A DNA stretch of 64,000 bases, taken from contig NZ_JALJWV010000001.1 of assembly GCF_024169655.1 (NCBI RefSeq), positions 2,423,001-2,487,000 on the forward strand. The letters are read 5' to 3'. This document shows, piece by piece, positions 63,852-64,000 of this stretch; positions within the stretch are counted from its first letter, which is position 1; every line of letters starts with the position of its first letter. The position numbers were made by a program, and so were the translations under genes. Below the pieces are notes generated by a model. That model saw only the letters and a program-made list of their open reading frames with translations. It was not told where the DNA came from and made no database searches. Source of the stretch: Pseudomonas marginalis. Lineage in GTDB: Bacteria; Pseudomonadota; Gammaproteobacteria; Pseudomonadales; Pseudomonadaceae.

Positions 63852-64000
63852 GAGGGCTTCTCCCGGTTGCTCATGTGCTTACGCTAGGTGGGGAGATCAC
63901 CTACGTCTACTGTCAATCTTCACAGGTCACTCCCGGTTCAAGGTGTGGGAGCGCGATAAAGGTGCACGGTAACGCCAGGGCGGTGCGCTCATGTGGACGT

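Noticed and set aside
63942..63960. Another REP at the window end (gtgtgggagcgcg)
   Set aside because: Only the first seven or eight bases match and the inverted arm is absent within the window. Bases 63852-64000 otherwise show nothing I can name.

Overview
The window is high-GC DNA with long, tightly packed operons and many copies of a REP/REPIN palindrome (core tgtgggagggggcttgcccccgat). Gene order and repeat type point to a denitrifying, nitrate-respiring member of the Pseudomonas fluorescens group. No rRNA, tRNA or CRISPR array was seen.

Bases 1-22054 form one anaerobic-respiration island. It holds nosDFYL (nitrous oxide reductase maturation), a Dnr-type Crp/Fnr regulator, narL-narX (nitrate-sensing two-component system, minus strand), and the divergent narK1-narK2-narG-narH-narJ-narI-ppiC-moaA operon (two nitrate/nitrite transporters, respiratory nitrate reductase with its chaperone, a parvulin and the first molybdopterin step). 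It ends with nrdD - small glycyl-radical ORF - nrdG (class III ribonucleotide reductase). The nar promoter shows a NarL-type inverted repeat and an Anr/Dnr box. The nrdD promoter shows an Anr box, a TAATAT -10 and two NrdR boxes 31 bp apart. The glycyl radical site of the reductase is not in the main NrdD ORF but in a separate 51-residue ORF.

Bases 22055-32480 are mixed: a chemoreceptor, a tandem array of seven REPINs with an internal 564-bp duplication, an FtrABCD-like ferrous iron uptake operon (minus strand), a DUF3079 protein, an FMN-dependent alpha-hydroxy acid dehydrogenase, a membrane diguanylate cyclase and a NudK-like Nudix hydrolase.

Bases 32480-40890 are the damage-inducible mutagenesis cassette lexA2-imuA-imuB-dnaE2. 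A GTAC-N4-GTAC operator overlaps the lexA2 ribosome-binding site and start. A short response-regulator remnant and a UvrA2-like ATPase follow.

Bases 40890-43050 are a repeat-rich scar: a REPIN split by an IS481-type element, a collapsed REPIN, a duplicated 136-bp segment and an internally deleted mini-transketolase ORF. Bases 43050-52751 are housekeeping or accessory genes: DUF465, a 2-oxoadipate dioxygenase/decarboxylase (HglS), a GH63-like glucosidase, SCP2, histidine phosphatase, SohB protease, a DHA2-type MFS pump and its divergent LysR regulator.

Bases 52756-61819 form a catabolic locus that looks dedicated to four-carbon polyols. It holds split DhaK/DhaL kinase subunits, a zinc polyol dehydrogenase, a GolD/DthD-like short-chain dehydrogenase, a ribose-type ABC importer, and divergently an RpiB-family isomerase and a SorC-family regulator. 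The inferred route is polyol -> erythrulose -> erythrulose phosphate -> erythrose 4-phosphate. The window ends with a TerC/CBS membrane protein and a convergent thioredoxin-like protein.
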